Source of the DNA: Sambucus nigra
Lineage: Eukaryota; Streptophyta; Magnoliopsida; Dipsacales; Adoxaceae
Reading direction: 5' to 3'
Length of the DNA: 64,000 nucleotides
Assembly: GCA_949130495.1 (NCBI GenBank)
Contig: OX422220.1
Span: 128,128,268 to 128,192,267, forward strand
Of the stretch, positions 60,181-64,000 are shown one piece after another. The position numbers were made by a program, and so were the translations under genes. The notes under the pieces were generated by a model. That model did not search any database, was not told the origin of the DNA, and saw nothing but the letters and a program-made list of their open reading frames with translations. Each line of letters opens with the position of its first letter. Positions within the stretch are counted from its first letter, which is position 1.

Positions 60181-60424
60181 AGCTGTGGGTGGTTTAATAA
60201 CATAACCCAGCCTGGGGAGGCGTGAAAGCATCCTATATGTTAGCTGTGGGTGGCTTAATAACATAACCCAACCTAGGGAGGCTTGAAAGTATCCTATATG
60301 TTAGCAGTGGATGGCTTAATAATATAACCCAGCCTCGGGAGGCTTGAAAGTATCCTATATGTTAACTGTGGATGGATTAATAACATAACCCAGCCTGAGG
60401 AGGCTTAAAAGTATCCCGTATATC
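60181..60424. repeat. 61-bp tandem repeat, four copies
   Basis: The unit AGCTGTGGGTGGCTTAATAA then CATAACCCAGCC starts at 60181, 60242, 60303 and 60364, and a decayed partial follows. It lies between gag/pol and the antisense remnant, the same relative place as the 130-bp array of D, but the sequence is unrelated. Confidence 0.9.
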
Positions 60425-61234
60425 TACAAAGGCCCGGGGAGGCTTGGTAATATTCCGTGAAAGGAAATTATTATTTTATTGCAATCACAAAACATACCAA
60501 AGGCAAAGGAAGTAAAGGTTAACCTGTCGCGACCAGGAACAAGAAGCATTTTTTATACAGTTGTTAGGTGTCACGGCCTATAGTGCACTTTTATTGATCT
60601 ACGATATAGTGCAGCTGTTAAAGAGACTAAGGGTTGATGCGGAAATGATTTCGATTTATGACCAATTAAAGCTACTACAAAGGGAATTTAAATATTCAAA
60701 AGAAGAACATCCCATCAATATGGTTGCGACCATTCAGAAACAATAGTTAATGTAGGATTGATAGACTGCCATGACATTGATATAGGGGTTGCCATTCCAG
60801 TAATTGCAAGGGTGAAAGGGTCGTGACCCGTGTACATAAGCCATATGAATTACAACCGCAGTCTATAACCTATACTTCTGAAGGTGCCTTAGCAACACTC
60901 GAAGGTGCCGCAGTTGTTCAAGGAGAGCAGCCTATCTGAAGAAATGCACGCTATGGTGTCGCGGACATCATCTATTAGTTCTACAAGTTCATGCAATCAA
61001 TAAGGCATTTTCAAATATAAAGACAGTTATACTCAAGCAGTCAAATATATACAGAAGAGGCATTCATTAAAGCATTAAAGCAAGCAAAGTAGAAAAGTAA
61101 AAAGCTATAAGAAAATGAGGCAAAAATAATTGTAGTAAAGGTGACCACAACCTTGATAATATCAGTTAAGATTACAAAAAATAGGTTACAACCACTATAG
61201 AAGGGACGCGGACCCATATTGATCCAAAAATTAC
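60425..61234. other. E segment without recognisable gene
   Basis: It contains GCGACC-type words (for example CTGTCGCGACCAGG near 60520) but no ORF with recognisable content. Confidence 0.45.
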
Positions 61235-61466
61235 AAGGTTACAAAATCATGAAGCTGCATCATCACGTTCATCTCCTTCCTCTCCTTCTGTGGTAGTCTC
61301 GGTTTCCTCGTCAACTTCCGCTGCTTCAGCTTATGCTCTGAGCCTAGCTTTCTCCTCAGCTGCGGCCTTGAGCTCAACAATGCATTCTTAGTGCTCAGCA
61401 TCACTAAGTCCCCAGGCAATAACCTCCTCCTTGGTCTCAGGGAAATTCGTTATAAACCTATGCCTT
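61235..61466 (-). pseudogene. E antisense ORF, C-terminal remnant
   Basis: The minus-strand reading gives FPETKEEVIAWGLSDAEH, a stop, ELKAAAEEKARLRA, a stop, and an acidic tail with EVDEETETTTEGEEGDE before a final stop near 61245. The coiled-coil-then-acidic-tail layout and the position after the tandem repeat match exon 3 of the D antisense gene. The rest lies beyond the F insertion. At least two internal stops. Confidence 0.5.
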
Positions 61467-61467
61467 A

Positions 61468-63823
61468 TGTGACAACCCGAATATAATTATGATAAATTAT
61501 ATTTAAATCATGATTATCTTATGTGTTATGAATAATGTTCTATTAGTATATATAATGTTAAGTGATTATGTTTATTATAATCCTACTTTCAAAAATCATG
61601 AAAGGTTGAATTATATACAAACACAAAATTTTGTTGTTTTTGGTAGAAATGTTCCGGTTAGAGACTAGTTTTGACCTTTATAACATTATAAATTACTCGA
61701 GGTGACAACTAGATAGTTGTAAACATGTGAGTTAGGGTTGTAACACAACAAATGGATGCCCGAGTAAATAGTTATACCAAATTTACGAACAAAGGGAAAA
61801 GTTGTCCATTTTCTTTAAGTGGTAAATTGTCTTTTATTAAACCAAATTTTTTAATTTGATTGGATGGATTGGGAGGTAGTCTTGGCCGACTTAAAACTCC
61901 CCCGTTAGTTTATTTGTTTAGAAAATATAACCCTAGGTTCATTTTTGAGAGATTTAAGCTTAAGGAAAGAGGAAGTAGAAGTTAAGGAAGAAACATTACA
62001 AGGAAAAGCTAGGAAAAATTTCCAACAAAGTCCTTAAGGTATTTCCAGGGTAAAATTATGTGTTAATATTGTTGTGATCTTGTATTATACTTATTTAAAG
62101 GTATATAAATCGTGAATTATTGATTAAAACCTCATCATACTTTGTGATAACATGTATTGGTTTATATGTGAGATACGTGTTGTTTATATGTCATATTGTT
62201 TTGTATTGAAACCCCTTGTATTCAAATATGCATATCTCTTTGTGTGATTACTGTAATTGATAAATTCCAATTGTACATGAAAGTAGACTCATATATTCAT
62301 ATCATATACGAAAATCAGAATTTATCTCCTTGTGGTTAGGTCGTACTGATGGTTGAAAGTTGGTATATAGTTGTTGTTTGTATATTTCATTTCGGTATGC
62401 CTTGAGTTTTGTCAAGAGTTTGACATAGCAAATGAAGTCAAAAATTTATGAAAATTTAATTATGTACTATTAATTATGTTTAATGAAAATGGGTTGAAAA
62501 TAATGGAATGTTATGATGGATAAAAATTATTAAAATTCTTGGAAGTTGAAGGAACAATACAGGAGCTTGTAGGGCAGATTTCTTGTGTTGTAAAGAAATG
62601 GTCATAACTTTCTCTAGGAAGCATGAAAAATTACACCGACACTTGTATTGGAAAGTATATTCAAATATGTTTTCATATTGATAAGGTTGTACCCCTTTAT
62701 TTATACAATTTAGTAATATAGTATCGTTAAGTATGTAGGACAATAATTTCAGGCCATACTGGATACCCCTTGAATGAATGTTTGTATTTCACCCTTACAA
62801 AGGGTACATTGAGAAGTACCATTGTTTACTTACAATGTTTCATGTGGATATACATTGAGAAGTAAAATTTCATGTTTACTTGACTTTGGTTATAAATTCC
62901 TTATGAGGTAATTCCTACGGTTGAATGTTCATAACTTTATCAATATGCGCACCATTGTTTTGTCTTTACTCATATTTCATGGAATGTGACTTGAGTGGAA
63001 TTATATGGTCGTCGTACAGTCATGAAAAGTTACATAATTATATTAGGATGATACTTATGATTGAGATTCAGTACTAATTTAGTTGGATTGACAGGCAGGC
63101 GTAAGGTCTAATCAACCCAGTTCAGCTCCTCCCAAAGGAAACTTGAATACGTAATTGACAACCCAAGGTGAGTGTACTCACTGGAATGATGTATTTGTAT
63201 ACTATTATGAATATTATCATAACTTTATGAATATAAAATTGTTCATTTTGGTTTACCTAAATGGGAGGCTACTCCTCGACCCGGAATGGGGGAGATTTGT
63301 CTATTAATGACAAGGGGTTACTCCTCGACCAGGAATGAGGGAGAATTGTCTATTTAGACAGGATATGTGAATCATGATTCGGAAAAGTTGGCCATTCATT
63401 ATGAATGAACCGAATAAGTTAATACATAATTATATGGACATGATTTATTGCATTTAAATTCATGCAGTAGTATAATAGTGATGCATTCACTGGGCTATTT
63501 TGCTCACGGTTCCTATGTTCACATTTTTCAGGTAACGCGATGCCACTGCCAAATCTAGGAAGTCGAGTTGGGTTAGCCAGGAATGGGAGAAAATAAAAAT
63601 TTTGTTTAAATGTAAATAATGTAATTAAGTTAAATTATCCTTCAATCAAGTTTGTATAAGTGTGACTACTCTGATGTTGTAAAAAAAAAAGTTTTCAGTT
63701 ATATGGATTTACAATGATGACTCTGAAATTAAAACTCTTGTTTATTGTTTGGTTAAATTAATCATGGTTTGACTCACTTTGAATTTCAAACTTAATTAGA
63801 AGTAACTGGGTTGGGGTGTGTCA
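61468..63823 (+). repeat. F 5' LTR (2356 bp)
   Basis: Bounded by TGTGACAACCCG and TGTGTCA. It contains an imperfect two-copy repeat at 63267-63357. Apart from simple repeats I see no palindromic motif cluster like those of C, D or X. Confidence 0.75.
63267..63357. repeat. 49-bp direct duplication in F LTR
   Basis: GGYTACTCCTCGACCMGGAA and the following GGGAGAWTTGTCTATT occur at 63267 and 63316. Confidence 0.85.
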
Positions 63824-63828
63824 GCTTT

Positions 63829-63846
63829 TGGTATCAGAGCCTAGGT
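63829..63846 (+). other. F primer-binding site
   Basis: TGGTATCAGAGCCTAGGT five bases after the LTR. Its first 13 bases match the initiator tRNA-Met type. Confidence 0.9.
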
Positions 63847-63987
63847 TTTAGAGGTTCTGGAGTGATAAGAGTCTAGATTTGGTGGTGAATGTTTGAAAAA
63901 TATTTTATTTGATACTAACGATTATGTTAGGAAAGATATGTCTATATGTATGTTGTTATATCTTTGATTTATTTCAGATATAAAAGT

Positions 63988-64000
63988 ATGGAAGGAGGAA
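63988..64000 (+). CDS. F gag start (partial, runs off window)
   Basis: ATGGAAGGAGGAA follows TTTATTTCAGATATAAAAGT, where gag begins in related elements (N1 has TTTCAG directly before ATG). Only four codons are visible, so the assignment rests on position after the PBS. Confidence 0.4.

Larger units (their letters stand above)
57647..61467 (+). mobile_element. E: non-autonomous Tat-like element, truncated by F
   Basis: 5' LTR (57647-58370), Tat-type PBS, leader, short gag, no pol, then a tandem repeat and a remnant antisense ORF, cut at 61467 by F. The order is that of D with capsid centre, pol and integrase removed. The LTR start is inferred from a TGATA word mirroring the CGTATCA end, so it is approximate. 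No 3' LTR is in the window. Confidence 0.7.
61468..64000 (+). mobile_element. F: 5' end of another Tekay-like element
   Basis: 5' LTR 61468-63823, PBS 63829, gag start near 63988, then the window ends. It is inserted into the antisense remnant of E. The LTR ends (TGTGACAACCCG...GGGTGTGTCA) and PBS resemble those of N1 and X, but the interior is not recognisably the same family. Confidence 0.8.

Noticed and set aside
60561..60746. 61-codon ORF in E as a gene
   Set aside because: No similarity recognised and no supporting context. It lies in the region that replaced pol and is likely chance.

Overview
This is a plant nuclear DNA window made almost entirely of nested LTR retrotransposons. No credible host gene, rRNA or tRNA gene was found. 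The elements belong to plant lineages: Ty3/gypsy Tat-type (dual RNase H, PBS of the TGGCGCCGTCT type), Ty3/gypsy Tekay/Del-like (PBS TGGTATCAGAGC, LTRs opening TGTAACACCCC or similar), and a Ty1/copia-like family. Together with the AT-rich background this points to a repeat-rich flowering plant; the species cannot be told from the sequence.

Layout. 1-4672: AT-rich, gene-free, with a 21-base poly-G run and a decayed copia-like LTR (~1720-2815). 4690-7643 and 16496-17965: one fossil Tat element (called A0), split by N1. N1 (7644-16495) is a gag-only Tekay-like element with ~2.9-3.0 kb LTRs and an internal hAT-like MITE. 18339-40580: a minus-strand Tekay-like element B (gag, RT, RNase H; integrase deleted). 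Its 5' LTR is cut twice: by X (23130-32609, minus strand, gag-only, 3.5-3.7 kb LTRs, perfect 5-bp TSD CTATG) and by C (32986-40054, plus strand, gag-only copia-like). 40586-54060: a complete-length Tat element D (984-bp LTRs, perfect TSD ATGGT).

D is the youngest-looking large element, with about 27 mismatches between its LTRs counted by eye. It carries gag-PR-RT-RNaseH-aRNaseH-integrase on the plus strand, broken by five stops and one frameshift. Downstream come a 15-copy 130-bp tandem array with a 7-monomer higher-order period, and then an antisense gene. That gene's three ORF blocks join in phase through two GT-AG introns, giving about 683 to 704 codons.

54129-57374 holds a probable solo LTR, a decayed antisense gene-like region, a 54-bp minisatellite, and a Harbinger-like MITE built of four ~223-bp units. 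57647-61467 is a non-autonomous Tat-like element E (LTR with TATA box, truncated gag, 61-bp tandem repeat, remnant antisense ORF), truncated by F. F (61468-64000) is the 5' LTR, PBS and gag start of another element that runs off the window.

The most interesting signals are the spliced-looking antisense gene in D, the hairpin/palindrome-bearing higher-order array beside it, and short family-specific palindromic motifs clustered in the LTRs of several unrelated families. In C, D and E these clusters lie upstream of a TATA box.
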